Shown piece after piece: positions 51,411 to 60,465 of a stretch of DNA of 64,000 nucleotides (position 1 is the first letter of the stretch; each line of letters starts with the position of its first letter). The DNA lies in NCBI GenBank assembly GCA_965232405.1, contig OZ246966.1:434001-498000 (forward strand), read 5' to 3'. The translations under genes were made by a program, and so were the position numbers. The notes below the pieces were generated by a model. It was not told the DNA's origin. It worked only from the letters and a program-made list of their open reading frames with translations, and made no database searches. This DNA is from RCIO01 sp965232405 (GTDB lineage Bacteria > Pseudomonadota > Alphaproteobacteria > Rhizobiales > Rhizobiaceae).

Positions 51411-53087
51411 TCAGCCTGCGACGGCTGTGTTTTCCTTGAGCAGCCGGTCGGCAGCCGCCCTCGCCTCGGATGTTATTGTCGCGCCGGCCAGCATGCGTGC
51501 CAGTTCTTCCTGCCGGCCCTCGCGGTCCATTTCTTCAACGCCGGTGGACACGCGGTTGGCGCCGCCGGTCTTGGAGATCAGGAAATGCGCCCGCGCTCTG
51601 GCCGCCACCTGTGGCGCATGCGTGACCGAAAGCACCTGGATCTTTTGCGAAAGGCGCGCCAGCCGCTGACCGATCGCGTCGGCGACGGCACCGCCAACGC
51701 CGGTGTCGATCTCGTCGAAAACAAGCGTCGGGGCCGAGCCTCGGTCCGCAAGCGCCACTTTCAACGCCAGCAGGAAGCGTGAAAGCTCGCCGCCGGAGGC
51801 AACCTTCATCATCGGGCCGGCGCGTGTTCCCGGGTTCGTCCTCACCCAGAACTCGACCGAATCGATGCCGCTTTCGGTCCGGTCATCGGCTTCGCTAGCC
51901 ATCTCGACGATGAACTCGGCACGCTCCAGCTTGAGCGCAGGCAGTTCGGCCGCAACCGCCTTTTCGAGATTGGCGGCAGCGCTGCGCCTGAGTTCCGAAA
52001 GCCGGCCGGCCGCCTCGTCATAGCGCGCCTGCCCTTCACGGGCTTCCTTTTCGAGGCTCCCCAGCTTTTCTTCGCCGGCATCCAGATCGGCCAGCTTGGC
52101 GGCCATCTCGTCGCGCAGCGCGGCGAGATCGTCGACCTGCACATTGTGCTTTCTGGCCAGTGCGCGAAGCGCGAACAGCCGCTCCTCCGCACGCTCCAAC
52201 GCGCCGGGATCGAACTCGGCAGCCCGCATCGCTTCTTCCGTTGCCGCCTGTGCTCCGTCGAGCGAGACAAGCGCCTCGTCGAGCGCCTTCACGATCGGGT
52301 CTAGCAAGGCGGGTGCTTCCTCCGCCTTGCGCTGCAGACGGCGCATCAGGCTGGACAGCGCCGGAAGCGGCGAATTGGGGCCAGACAGCGTTTCCTGCGC
52401 TTCGGCAATGTCGCTGGCCGACTTCTCGGCCCGCATCATGTCGGCCCGCTTTTCCGCAAGCGTCGATTCCTCGCCCGGTTGTGGATCGGCTTCGGTAAGT
52501 TCGGCAACCGAGGACCTCAGATAATCCGCCTCGCGAGCCGCCGCCTCAACGGATGCCTTGTGCCGCGCAAGGCGCTGGACCGCCTCGCGCCAGCCGCGCC
52601 ATTGTTCGCCGACATGGGCGACTTCGCCCAGATGTCCGCCAAAAGCGTCCAGCAGATCGCGATGGGCGGCCGCATCCACCAATGCGCGCTCGTCATGCTG
52701 ACCGTGGATTTCGACGAGCGCCCTGCCCGTTTGCCGCATCAGCGCAACACTCGATGGCTGATCGTTGATGAACACGCGCGTCCGGCCATCCGCGGTCTGT
52801 ATCCGCCGCAGGATGACATCGCCCTCATCGTCGATCGCGTTTTCCCTGAGGAGTTCGCGCACGGCGTGATTGGCGGGAACGTCGAAGACGGCCGTCACCT
52901 GCCCCTGGTTCGCGCCATTGCGCACCAGCGCGGTGTCGCCACGCGCGCCAAGCGCCAAAGACAGGGAATCGAGCAGGATGGATTTACCGGCGCCGGTTTC
53001 ACCGGTCAGCACGGACAGGCCGGACGAAAAATCGATGTCCAGCTTTTCAATCAGAACAATGTCGCGAATCGCAAGATGCGCCAGCAT
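51411..53087 (-). CDS. recN: DNA repair protein RecN
   Basis: A 558-residue SMC-like ATPase for double-strand break repair. It starts MLAHLAIRDIVLIEKLDIDF, then LTGETGAGKSILLDSLSLALG (Walker A), QTGRALVEIHGQHDERALVD, a central coiled coil rich in Glu/Ala, and the C-terminal ASGGELSRFLLALKVAL signature and TLVFDEIDTGVGGAVADAIG (Walker B). It lies 38 bp after bamD. Confidence 0.95.
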   Translation of the reverse strand: MLAHLAIRDIVLIEKLDIDFSSGLSVLTGETGAGKSILLDSLSLALGARGDTALVRNGANQGQVTAVFDVPANHAVRELLRENAIDDEGDVILRRIQTADGRTRVFINDQPSSVALMRQTGRALVEIHGQHDERALVDAAAHRDLLDAFGGHLGEVAHVGEQWRGWREAVQRLARHKASVEAAAREADYLRSSVAELTEADPQPGEESTLAEKRADMMRAEKSASDIAEAQETLSGPNSPLPALSSLMRRLQRKAEEAPALLDPIVKALDEALVSLDGAQAATEEAMRAAEFDPGALERAEERLFALRALARKHNVQVDDLAALRDEMAAKLADLDAGEEKLGSLEKEAREGQARYDEAAGRLSELRRSAAANLEKAVAAELPALKLERAEFIVEMASEADDRTESGIDSVEFWVRTNPGTRAGPMMKVASGGELSRFLLALKVALADRGSAPTLVFDEIDTGVGGAVADAIGQRLARLSQKIQVLSVTHAPQVAARARAHFLISKTGGANRVSTGVEEMDREGRQEELARMLAGATITSEARAAADRLLKENTAVAG

Positions 53088-53125
53088 CAGGCCAAAATAT
53101 CACCAGGCGCGAGGGTCGAACAGGT

Positions 53126-53989
53126 TCAGGTGCGGCGTCCAAACAGCGACAGGCGCGACAACCATGACCCGGCATTCTCGCGGGGCTCAAGTCCGCCGGA
53201 CTGCAGCAGCGTGTAGGAATCCTTGTACCAGTCGCTCTCGGGATAGTTGTGTCCGAGAACGGCGGCAGCAGTCTGCGCTTCGGCGGCCAGACCCATGGCA
53301 AAATAGGCTTCCACGAGCCTGGCGAGGGCTTCCTCGACATGCCGCGTATTGGAATAGTTCTCCGCGACATATCGGAAACGCTTGATGGCCGAAATGTATT
53401 CGCGCCGCTCGAGATAATAGCGGCCAACCTGCATTTCCTTGCCGGCAAGCTGATCACGCGCGAAGCGGATCTTAGCGTGCGCATCTTCCACGTAGACCGA
53501 TTCCGGCCAGCGATCGATCAGTTCCTGCATGGCCTCCACGACCTTGCGCGATTCGCTCTGATCCTGCGTTACATCGCGGATCTGGCGGAAATAGCTGAGC
53601 CCGATCAGATACTGCGCGTATGCCGCGTCTTCGGTCGAAGGATAAAGCTGCACATAGCGGGTGCCGCTGTTGATGGCTTCGGAATATTTGCCCTGCCGGT
53701 AATTGGTGAAGGTGCTCATCACCATGGATTTGCGGGCAAATTCCGAATAGGGGTGCTGACGGTCAACGGCCTCGAATTTCTTCGTCGCCTCGGTGACCTT
53801 GCCCTGGTTCAGATTGGCAAGCGCCTGATTGTAGAGCTTGTCCGCCGGCTCGACGTCCTCGACATAGGTTGAGAGGTCGATATCCTTTTCACCGCATGCG
53901 GCCAGAACCAGAGGCGCAAGCGCCAGAAGCAGCGTTGCGTTGCGCAACCGCCGCAAGGCAGGCCGGTTCGCCGGTACGGTACTCGACAT
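53126..53989 (-). CDS. bamD: Outer membrane assembly lipoprotein BamD
   Basis: A 287-residue lipoprotein with a signal (LLLALAPLVLAAC, Cys lipidated). Five TPR-like repeats follow: EPADKLYNQALANLNQGKVTEATKKFE, HPYSEFARKSMVMSTFTNYRQGKY, AQYLIGLSYF, DAHAKIRFARDQLAGKEMQVGRYYLER and so on. It is the essential partner of BamA in inserting outer-membrane proteins. The ATG at 53989 fits the lipoprotein signal; the longer upstream frame does not. It is downstream of lpxC. Confidence 0.93.
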   Translation of the reverse strand: MSSTVPANRPALRRLRNATLLLALAPLVLAACGEKDIDLSTYVEDVEPADKLYNQALANLNQGKVTEATKKFEAVDRQHPYSEFARKSMVMSTFTNYRQGKYSEAINSGTRYVQLYPSTEDAAYAQYLIGLSYFRQIRDVTQDQSESRKVVEAMQELIDRWPESVYVEDAHAKIRFARDQLAGKEMQVGRYYLERREYISAIKRFRYVAENYSNTRHVEEALARLVEAYFAMGLAAEAQTAAAVLGHNYPESDWYKDSYTLLQSGGLEPRENAGSWLSRLSLFGRRT

Positions 53990-54173
53990 CTTCACTCTCG
54001 CCCCTCCGGTGGCGTCAATCCTCGCACCACGCGCGAGAAATCGGTGCCATAAATCACAAATGCCCTGCATTGAGCAACGACATGCACCGCCAATGGTGCT
54101 TTTTTGTGGCACGACAAAATCGTCGTACAAACCGATTTTCCAAATATGGTGAAGCTGTTAGCGCGTCGGCCGG

Positions 54174-55124
54174 TCAGATGGCCCAGGGCGCATAGACGGG
54201 TGCGCTGACCTGTACCATCTCGGCTGAACGACCGCGTTCCCGGCGAACCGTTTCCACGATCTCGAAAGCCGACTGGTCGGACAGCAGCTGCTTCAGCGCA
54301 GCGGCATTCAGCTTGTGCCCGCCTCTGTAGGAGCGGAACAGGCCTATAAACCGGGCGCCGGCCAGCGCCAGATCGCCCATCGCGTCCAACGTCTTGTGAC
54401 GAACGAATTCGTCCTTGAAGCGCAGACCTTCCATGTTGATCACACGGTGATCTTCGCCGACAACCACGGTATTTTCCAGCGACGAACCGAGCGCGAGACC
54501 CGCAGCCCAGAGCCGCTCGACATCCTTGAGGAAGCCAAAAGTGCGCGCCCGGGCGATGTCGCGGCGGAAAACCTGCGCATCGACATCGCTCGCGAAAGAC
54601 TGGCGTCCAATCGCCGGGCTGTCGAAATCGATCTCGACTTCAAAGCGGGTGCCGTCATAGGGGCGGAACTCCGCCCAGGAAGCACCATGCTCGATCCGAA
54701 TTGGCTTCAGCACGCGAATATAGCGCCGGCGAACCGCCTGCGCGGTAATGCCGGCCTGATCAAAGGCGTCGACGAACATCGCCGCACTGCCATCCAGAAC
54801 CGGCATTTCGTTGCCGTCGATTTCGATATGAACATTGTCAATGCCGAGCGCCATGAGCGTCGCCATCAGATGTTCGACGGTTCCGACGTGAAATCCGTTC
54901 AGATCGCCCAGAACCGTGCACAAATCCGTGCCGCTGATAGCCGATGCGCTGGCGCGGATCTCATGATCGTCGGCCCCGTTGGCCGGACCATGAAAAACCA
55001 CGCCCGTATCCGGGTCTGCTGGACTGAATTGAACTGAAACGGGCTTTCCGTTGTGGACGCCTACGCCGGAAACCGAAATGGGCGCACCCAAGGTGGTTTG
55101 ACAATCAAACAAATCGTTCCCCAT
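54174..55124 (-). CDS. lpxC: UDP-3-O-acyl-N-acetylglucosamine deacetylase LpxC
   Basis: A 316-residue zinc deacetylase, the committed step of lipid A synthesis. Motifs: GVGVHNGKPV, FHVGTVEHLMATLMALGIDN (zinc His), MPVLDGSAA, FVRHKTLDAMGDLALAG (zinc His and Asp in HKTLD) and the general-acid His in GGHKLNAAAL. The start at MGNDLFDCQTTL is the usual one; codons upstream are not conserved. It is downstream of ftsZ across a 260-bp gap. Confidence 0.96.
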   Translation of the reverse strand: MGNDLFDCQTTLGAPISVSGVGVHNGKPVSVQFSPADPDTGVVFHGPANGADDHEIRASASAISGTDLCTVLGDLNGFHVGTVEHLMATLMALGIDNVHIEIDGNEMPVLDGSAAMFVDAFDQAGITAQAVRRRYIRVLKPIRIEHGASWAEFRPYDGTRFEVEIDFDSPAIGRQSFASDVDAQVFRRDIARARTFGFLKDVERLWAAGLALGSSLENTVVVGEDHRVINMEGLRFKDEFVRHKTLDAMGDLALAGARFIGLFRSYRGGHKLNAAALKQLLSDQSAFEIVETVRRERGRSAEMVQVSAPVYAPWAI

Positions 55125-55272
55125 AGGCCCGTCCCACTCACGACGTCCGCGTACACAAAACACCGCCGCTGTTGCCGCAGAGCACGGAACCCAACCCCTC
55201 CGGTTCCGCTCAAAATTTCGACCGGGAAGATACTGGGGCGGTTTTGATGTTCCAAATCACGGATTCTTACCC

Positions 55273-55304
55273 ATTGTTACGACTCACAGGGGAGCCGTAA
55301 CAAT
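55273..55304 (-). other. 13-bp inverted repeat in the ftsZ-lpxC gap (RNA stem on the minus strand)
   Basis: attgttacgactc (55273-55285) and gagccgtaacaat (55292-55304) form 13-bp arms around a six-base loop. In the minus-strand transcript the single mismatch becomes a G-U pair, so the RNA stem is continuous. No T-run follows, so it is not a standard terminator. It could be an mRNA end, a processing site or part of the lpxC leader. Confidence 0.6.
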
Positions 55305-55337
55305 TCGTTTCCGCAGCCGGGTAGCCGCATAACGCAA

Positions 55338-55361
55338 GAGCGGGCGCTTTCGCGCCCGCTC
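55338..55361 (-). terminator. Terminator-like hairpin after ftsZ
   Basis: gagcgggcgc and gcgcccgctc form a perfect 10-bp GC stem with a four-base loop, 24-47 bases after the ftsZ stop. Only two Ts follow on the minus strand, so termination may be partial. Confidence 0.65.
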
Positions 55362-55384
55362 CCATGCATTCAGGAAATGGTCGG

Positions 55385-57031
55385 TCAGTTGGCCTGGCGG
55401 CGCAGGAAGGCCGGAATTTCAAGCTGATCTTCTTCCTGGACCTGCTGGCGCGGCTGGGGCGCCTGGCGACCCTGATCGTCAAGCTGGCCGCGGCGCGGCG
55501 CATAGAGATCGGGGTCCTGACCTGTGGGCCGTGCCTGCGCCGGCTGGCGCAGCCTCGGCTCGCGCGGCTGAGCCGGCGTCAAGCGCGGTTCGTCCTCGCG
55601 GCGCGACAGGCCAGTGGCAAGCCGCCGCAACAGACCGATCGGGCCCTTTTCGTCGTCCTCGCCGTGGTCGTCATGCTCGCCGGCTTCCATCTCGGCCCGC
55701 ACAACCGCCGGGAAGTCCTCCACACGTGGCATGCGGGGCGCTTCCTCAACCGGCTGGTGAGCACTTGCGGCGGGCCGTGCTTCCTGCGGCGGTGCCTGGA
55801 ACAGCTTGGAGGCAGGTTTGAAGCCGCCGCCGTCTGCTTCCTTGCGGAGAGGTTCTGCCGCCGTCTCAGCGGCGCGGATAGCTTCTGCAACCGGGTCGGC
55901 GGAAGCCGGCGGCGTCGCGGCCGTTGCCGCCTGCTGCGCTGGCGCCTGAGCGACCTTGGCCGGCTGCTGCTGCGGAGCAGGCGCCGGACGCGCCTCGACC
56001 TGACTGGTCTGCACCGGCTTTGGTGCCGGACGATGGATCGTCGTCGGTGCACCGACTTCGCTCGCCATCTTGTCGATACCAGTAGCAACGACCGAGACGC
56101 GGATGATGCCTTCGAGTTCTTCGTCGAAGGTGGCGCCAAGAATGATGTTGGCGTCCTGGTCCACTTCTTCGCGGATGCGGGTTGCCGCCTCGTCGACCTC
56201 AAACAGCGTCATGTCGCGGCCGCCAGTGATCGAGATCAGCAGGCCCTTGGCGCCCTTCATCGAGGTCTCGTCGAGCAGCGGATTGGCGATTGCAGCTTCG
56301 GCGGCAGCCATTGCGCGGCCCTCGCCGGAAGACTCGCCGGTACCCATCATCGCCTTGCCCATCTCGCGCATCACGGAGCGAACATCGGCGAAGTCGAGGT
56401 TGATCAGGCCTTCCTTGACCATCAGGTCGGTAATGCAGGCAACGCCCGAATAGAGCACCTGGTCAGCCATCGCGAATGCATCGGCGAAGGTGGTCTTGTC
56501 GTTGGCGATCCGGAAAAGGTTCTGGTTCGGAATGACGATCAGCGTATCGACGCATTTCTGCAGTTCTTCGATACCCTCGTCGGCAGTGACCATCCGGCGC
56601 TGACCCTCGAAGTGGAATGGCTTGGTGACCACGCCAACCGTGAGGATGCCCTTTTCGCGGGCAGCGCGCGCCACAACCGGCGCAGCACCCGTGCCCGTAC
56701 CGCCACCCATGCCGGCAGTGACGAAGCACATATGGGTCGCCGACAGATGATCGACGATCTCGTCGATGCACTCTTCCGCCGCCGCACGGCCAACTTCGGG
56801 CTGCGACCCCGCGCCAAGACCCTCGGTCACATGAGCGCCAAGCTGGATCAGCCTGTCGGCCTTCGACATCGTCAGCGCCTGGGCATCAGTGTTGGCGACG
56901 ACAAAGTCGACACCCTTCAGCCCCGCCGAGATCATGTTGTTCACGGCGTTGCCGCCGCCGCCTCCGACACCGAACACGGTGATGCGTGGCTTCAGCTCGG
57001 TAATGTCCGGCTTCTGCAGATTGATAGTCAT
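55385..57031 (-). CDS. ftsZ: Cell division protein FtsZ
   Basis: A 548-residue tubulin-like GTPase that forms the division ring. GTP-binding motifs: VFGVGGGGGNAVNNMISAGL (residues about 18-38) and the tubulin signature GGGTGTGAAPVVARAA. The catalytic T7-type loop region follows around LITDLMVKEGLINLDFADVRSVM. The C-terminal linker is unusually long (about 200 residues, Ala/Pro/Gln-rich), as common in alphaproteobacteria, ending in the conserved tail IPAFLRRQAN that binds FtsA and other partners. It follows ftsA after 64 bp. Confidence 0.97.
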   Translation of the reverse strand: MTINLQKPDITELKPRITVFGVGGGGGNAVNNMISAGLKGVDFVVANTDAQALTMSKADRLIQLGAHVTEGLGAGSQPEVGRAAAEECIDEIVDHLSATHMCFVTAGMGGGTGTGAAPVVARAAREKGILTVGVVTKPFHFEGQRRMVTADEGIEELQKCVDTLIVIPNQNLFRIANDKTTFADAFAMADQVLYSGVACITDLMVKEGLINLDFADVRSVMREMGKAMMGTGESSGEGRAMAAAEAAIANPLLDETSMKGAKGLLISITGGRDMTLFEVDEAATRIREEVDQDANIILGATFDEELEGIIRVSVVATGIDKMASEVGAPTTIHRPAPKPVQTSQVEARPAPAPQQQPAKVAQAPAQQAATAATPPASADPVAEAIRAAETAAEPLRKEADGGGFKPASKLFQAPPQEARPAASAHQPVEEAPRMPRVEDFPAVVRAEMEAGEHDDHGEDDEKGPIGLLRRLATGLSRREDEPRLTPAQPREPRLRQPAQARPTGQDPDLYAPRRGQLDDQGRQAPQPRQQVQEEDQLEIPAFLRRQAN

Positions 57032-57095
57032 AGTCCTCGTCCTTTCCGCCTTTCATGCCGCATCACCGCAGCGGCTGCTAATTCGGGGATACCCA

Positions 57096-58406
57096 CTAGA
57101 AACTGTCCCTGAGCCACTGGCTCATGCGCTGGAACCGTCCCCCGGTTCCCGTTGCCTGAAGCGGGGCCGAGCGGCCGCGCTGTTTGCTCTCAAAACCCGC
57201 AACCTGCGGGTAAATCATAAGGCCGACCACGGCCGCGAATGCCGGCCCCTTGGCCGCTTCCGGCAGGCCGGACACACCGAGCGGGCGGCCTATGCGTACA
57301 TTGCGGCCCAGAATGCGCCGCGCCGTTTCAGGCAGGCCCGCAAGCTGGCTGGCGCCTCCGGTCAGAACAACCCGCTTGCCTATCGTTCCGGCAAGGCCGG
57401 ACCGCACGATCTTGTCGCGCACCAGTTCGAAAGTCTCTTCCACACGCGCGCGAATGATCCGGTTCATGACGGCCCGCGGAATTTGCGGCTGCTGGTCTGT
57501 GTCGTCGCCGGCGATAGACTGGATGGTGACCATGTCGCGATCGTCGCCGCCATCCGGCAGGGCCGATCCGTGCATCACCTTCAGACGCTCCGCATATTCG
57601 GTACGGGTGGACAGACCGCGTGCCAGATCCCCCGTCACGTGGTTGCCGCCGATGGGCAAGGTGTCCGCGTGGAGGAACTTGCCGTTGGCAAAGACCGAAA
57701 TCGTGGTCGCGCCGCCGCCAAGGTCGATACAGGCCGCACCCATGTCGGCCTCGTCTTCCACCAGTGCGGCAAGACCGCTGGCGTAAGGCGCTGCGACCAT
57801 GCGCTCGACCGAAAGATGCGCGCGATTGATGCAAAGTTCGAGATTGCGCAGAGGCGCGGCATCGGCCGTCAGCACGTGCATGTCCACACCGAGTGTCTCG
57901 CCGATCATGCCGCGCGGGTCGCGAATGCCGCGTTCGCCATCGAGCGAAAAACCGACCGGCAGAGAGTGCAGAACCTGCCGCTCCGCCTGCATGGCCTGTC
58001 GCGAGCCGGCGCCCAGCACCTGCGCTATGTCCGAATTGTCAGCCTCGTGACCGCCCAGCCTAACGGTTGCGGAAAGCGGCTCGCTCTTGATGCGCCCGGC
58101 AGTAACGGTGACCAGAAGCGATTCAACGGTCAGACCCGCCATGCGTTCGGCCGCGTCCACAGCAAGCCGCACGGCCTGTTCGGCCCGGTCCAGATCGACA
58201 ATCACGCCCGATTTCACGCCGCGCGATTTCTGGTGGCCGATACCCAGCACCTGAATCTGATGTGTACGCCCAGGCAGCAGCCGGCTGTCCTCGCATGGCA
58301 GAAGCCTGGCGATGACACAGCAAATCTTGCTGGAGCCAACATCCAGAACGGTGATGACGCCCGAGCGGCGTCCCGTTCCTTCCTTGCGCGCGCCGAGCCA
58401 GCTCAT
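57096..58406 (-). CDS. ftsA: Cell division protein FtsA
   Basis: A 436-residue actin-like protein anchoring FtsZ to the membrane. VLDVGSSKICCVIARL (phosphate-1 motif, residues about 20-35), VDLDRAEQAVRLAVDAAERMAG, CIDLGGGATTISVFANG (phosphate-2), RVVLTGGASQLAGLPETA and the C-terminal amphipathic helix FQRMSQWLRDSF are visible. The start overlaps ftsQ by four bases. The protein has a Cys pair (KICCV) in the first motif. Confidence 0.95.
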   Translation of the reverse strand: MSWLGARKEGTGRRSGVITVLDVGSSKICCVIARLLPCEDSRLLPGRTHQIQVLGIGHQKSRGVKSGVIVDLDRAEQAVRLAVDAAERMAGLTVESLLVTVTAGRIKSEPLSATVRLGGHEADNSDIAQVLGAGSRQAMQAERQVLHSLPVGFSLDGERGIRDPRGMIGETLGVDMHVLTADAAPLRNLELCINRAHLSVERMVAAPYASGLAALVEDEADMGAACIDLGGGATTISVFANGKFLHADTLPIGGNHVTGDLARGLSTRTEYAERLKVMHGSALPDGGDDRDMVTIQSIAGDDTDQQPQIPRAVMNRIIRARVEETFELVRDKIVRSGLAGTIGKRVVLTGGASQLAGLPETARRILGRNVRIGRPLGVSGLPEAAKGPAFAAVVGLMIYPQVAGFESKQRGRSAPLQATGTGGRFQRMSQWLRDSF

Positions 58407-59326
58407 GTGCGCCGCCCCGGCTTGCTGGAGATGCCTAGCCGCTCGCGAACGGACGTGCGGAACACATCCGCCTCTTCCTCAGCCAGCTGAACACCGATGC
58501 GGTCGGGTATGCGCATGTCGACTGCCACCACGCCGCGCGACAAGAGCGCCTGCTCGCGGTCCAGCGACACGATTTCGGCAAGCGCCTGGGACGCGCCCTT
58601 CTCGGGCAGCTTGATGGTCACGCCATTGTCGAGGCGGACATCCCAGCGACGGCGCGCCACGAATATGTATGCACTGACATGGGAAGAAAGCGAAGGAAAC
58701 TGCGCAACCGTATCGATGAATGCCGCAGCGTGCTCAGGCGCGCCCGAACCGATGACCAGCGGCAGCTTCGCGTTGTGGCCGTTGCGCAGAGGCGCGATCA
58801 CGCGGCCATCGGCCTGCACGACAGAAAGCGCCTCGCCGTGCTGCCAGATCGCGAAGGGATCGCGTTCGACGATGTTGATGTCTAGCGCGTCGGGATAGAC
58901 CTTGCGCACCCGCGCGCTTCTGACCCAGGGCAGCATTTCGACATCGCCGCGCACCTTCTCCGCATCGAGCCCTATCAGCGAGGTGAAGCCGGAGAGATCG
59001 AGCTGGCCAAGAACGTCGATCTCGGACGTTTCGCGGTTGCCCGATACGCGAATGTCGCTCACCGCAAAGCCGGTGCGAGCCGTGATCGAGGAAAGCACCG
59101 CCGAGGTGTGCCCGCCCAGCACCATGCCGTAGAGGGCGGTAGCAGCGAAGAACGCAGAAAACAGCGCAAGTCCGGCGTAGCGCGGCAGCGTATAGCCGCC
59201 ATCCAGCAGGCGCATCAGCGACCGCGCCGGGCGGCGCAGAAGACGCGGAACGACGAAACCGTTATGCGACGGACGGGGGCCGTTTCCACGCGGGCTATTG
59301 CGCAATCCCGGCCTCAACGCGAACAC
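58403..59326 (-). CDS. ftsQ: Cell division protein FtsQ
   Basis: A 307-residue bitopic membrane protein. A basic cytoplasmic tail (about 40 residues) leads to one membrane helix (AGLALFSAFFAATALYGMVLGG). The periplasmic POTRA domain starts FAVSDIRVSGNRETSEIDVLGQLDL, and the FtsQ domain contains DALDINIVERDPFAIWQHGE. It bridges early and late division proteins. The start overlaps the end of ddl by 13 bases and the stop overlaps ftsA by four. Confidence 0.93.
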   Translation of the reverse strand: MFALRPGLRNSPRGNGPRPSHNGFVVPRLLRRPARSLMRLLDGGYTLPRYAGLALFSAFFAATALYGMVLGGHTSAVLSSITARTGFAVSDIRVSGNRETSEIDVLGQLDLSGFTSLIGLDAEKVRGDVEMLPWVRSARVRKVYPDALDINIVERDPFAIWQHGEALSVVQADGRVIAPLRNGHNAKLPLVIGSGAPEHAAAFIDTVAQFPSLSSHVSAYIFVARRRWDVRLDNGVTIKLPEKGASQALAEIVSLDREQALLSRGVVAVDMRIPDRIGVQLAEEEADVFRTSVRERLGISSKPGRRT

Positions 59327-60240
59327 GAAGCGTCCTCCACAATCCAGCGCAAGAATTCACCAAAGGATCGCCCCGAATGCAGCGCCAGCTCGGGGACGAG
59401 CGATGTCGGCGTCATGCCGGGCTGCGTGTTGACTTCGAGCCAGATGAGCTCGCCTTCGGGAGAGGCGTTCTCGTCAAAACGGAAGTCGGACCGGGAAACA
59501 CCCCGGCAGCCGATAGCCTGATGTGCCTTAAGCGCCAGTGTCTCTATTTTTTGGTAAATATTCGGTGAAATTTTTGCCGGGCATTCGTGTTTTGAGCCGC
59601 CTTCGACATACTTTGAATCGTAGTCGTAGAAATTGTGCCCGACCGGAATGATCTCGGTCACGCCAAGCGACTCATCGCCCATGATAGCGCAGGTCAGTTC
59701 GCGGCCGGGAATGTAGCGCTCGACCATCACTTCGTCGCCGTAACGCCACTCCGCCGACGAGATCATCTGCGGCGGATGCGACTGGTCCTCACGCACGATG
59801 ACGACACCGAAGCTCGACCCTTCGGCCACCGGTTTCACCACATAGGGCGGCTCCATCGGGTGCTCGCGCACAATCGTGTGCCGGTCCATGACGCGCGCTG
59901 CCGCAACCGGAATGCCGACCGAGGCGGCGACAGTCTTTGCCAGTTCCTTGTGCATGGCCAGCGCCGAGGCCAGCACGCCCGAATGAGTGTAGGGGATCTG
60001 CAGAAATTCCAGCACGCCCTGGATCGTGCCGTCCTCACCAAACGGACCATGCAGTGCGTTGAATGCGACGTCGGGATTGAGATCTTTCAGAACTGCCGCG
60101 ACATCGCGTCCGACATCGACACGGGTTACGCGGTAACCCTCGGCCTCCAGCGCATCGGCACAGGCATTTCCCGACGAAAGGCTGACCGGCCGCTCCGAAG
60201 AGAACCCGCCATAGAGCACTGCCACATGCTTCGTCGTCAT
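59314..60240 (-). CDS. ddl: D-alanine--D-alanine ligase
   Basis: A 308-residue ATP-grasp enzyme joining two D-alanines for peptidoglycan. It has VAVLYGGFSSERPVSLSSG at the N-terminus, NALHGPFGEDGTIQGVLEFLQIPYTHSG, PYVVKPVAEGSSFGV, GRELTCAIMGDESLGV and, near the end, WLEVNTQPGMTPTSLVPE. The ATG before TTKHVAVLYGG is the usual start; ten upstream codons are not conserved. It is the first gene of the ddl-ftsQ-ftsA(-ftsZ) run, after a 225-bp gap from murB that is rich in GANTC sites. Confidence 0.95.
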   Translation of the reverse strand: MTTKHVAVLYGGFSSERPVSLSSGNACADALEAEGYRVTRVDVGRDVAAVLKDLNPDVAFNALHGPFGEDGTIQGVLEFLQIPYTHSGVLASALAMHKELAKTVAASVGIPVAAARVMDRHTIVREHPMEPPYVVKPVAEGSSFGVVIVREDQSHPPQMISSAEWRYGDEVMVERYIPGRELTCAIMGDESLGVTEIIPVGHNFYDYDSKYVEGGSKHECPAKISPNIYQKIETLALKAHQAIGCRGVSRSDFRFDENASPEGELIWLEVNTQPGMTPTSLVPELALHSGRSFGEFLRWIVEDASCSR

Positions 60241-60280
60241 GCCCTTGTGTCCCTCCTGCCGGTTCGCCACTTGCGTTGAC

Positions 60281-60398
60281 GACTCAGAGTCCGAGTCCCC
60301 TCCGAATCGTGTGGTTACTCGGAGGCCGACGCGTTACGCGTTTGGAACCGACTCAAATCAGGAAACGCCGCTGCCCCAAAGAATCAGAGAGTTGATTC
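60281..60398. promoter_or_regulatory. Cluster of seven GANTC sites in the ddl upstream region
   Basis: GANTC, the target of the cell-cycle DNA methyltransferase CcrM, occurs at 60281, 60287, 60293, 60304, 60350, 60381 and 60394. The region is the 225-bp gap between murB and ddl. It also contains a hairpin with arms cctccga/tcggagg (about 60299-60324). No clear -35/-10 pair was chosen. The density is far above what GC-rich DNA would give by chance, which suggests methylation-linked control of ddl-ftsQAZ transcription. Confidence 0.7.
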
Positions 60399-60465
60399 CG
60401 TGGCAAGTCATTGTTTGGCAATGCAGGCGGATCAGGGCGCAATACTTGGCATTATTGCGCGCTGG

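Noticed and set aside
55364..58490. Two long plus-strand frames opposite ftsZ and ftsA (582 and 533 codons)
   Set aside because: Both are antisense to unmistakable FtsZ and FtsA sequences and show no family motifs.
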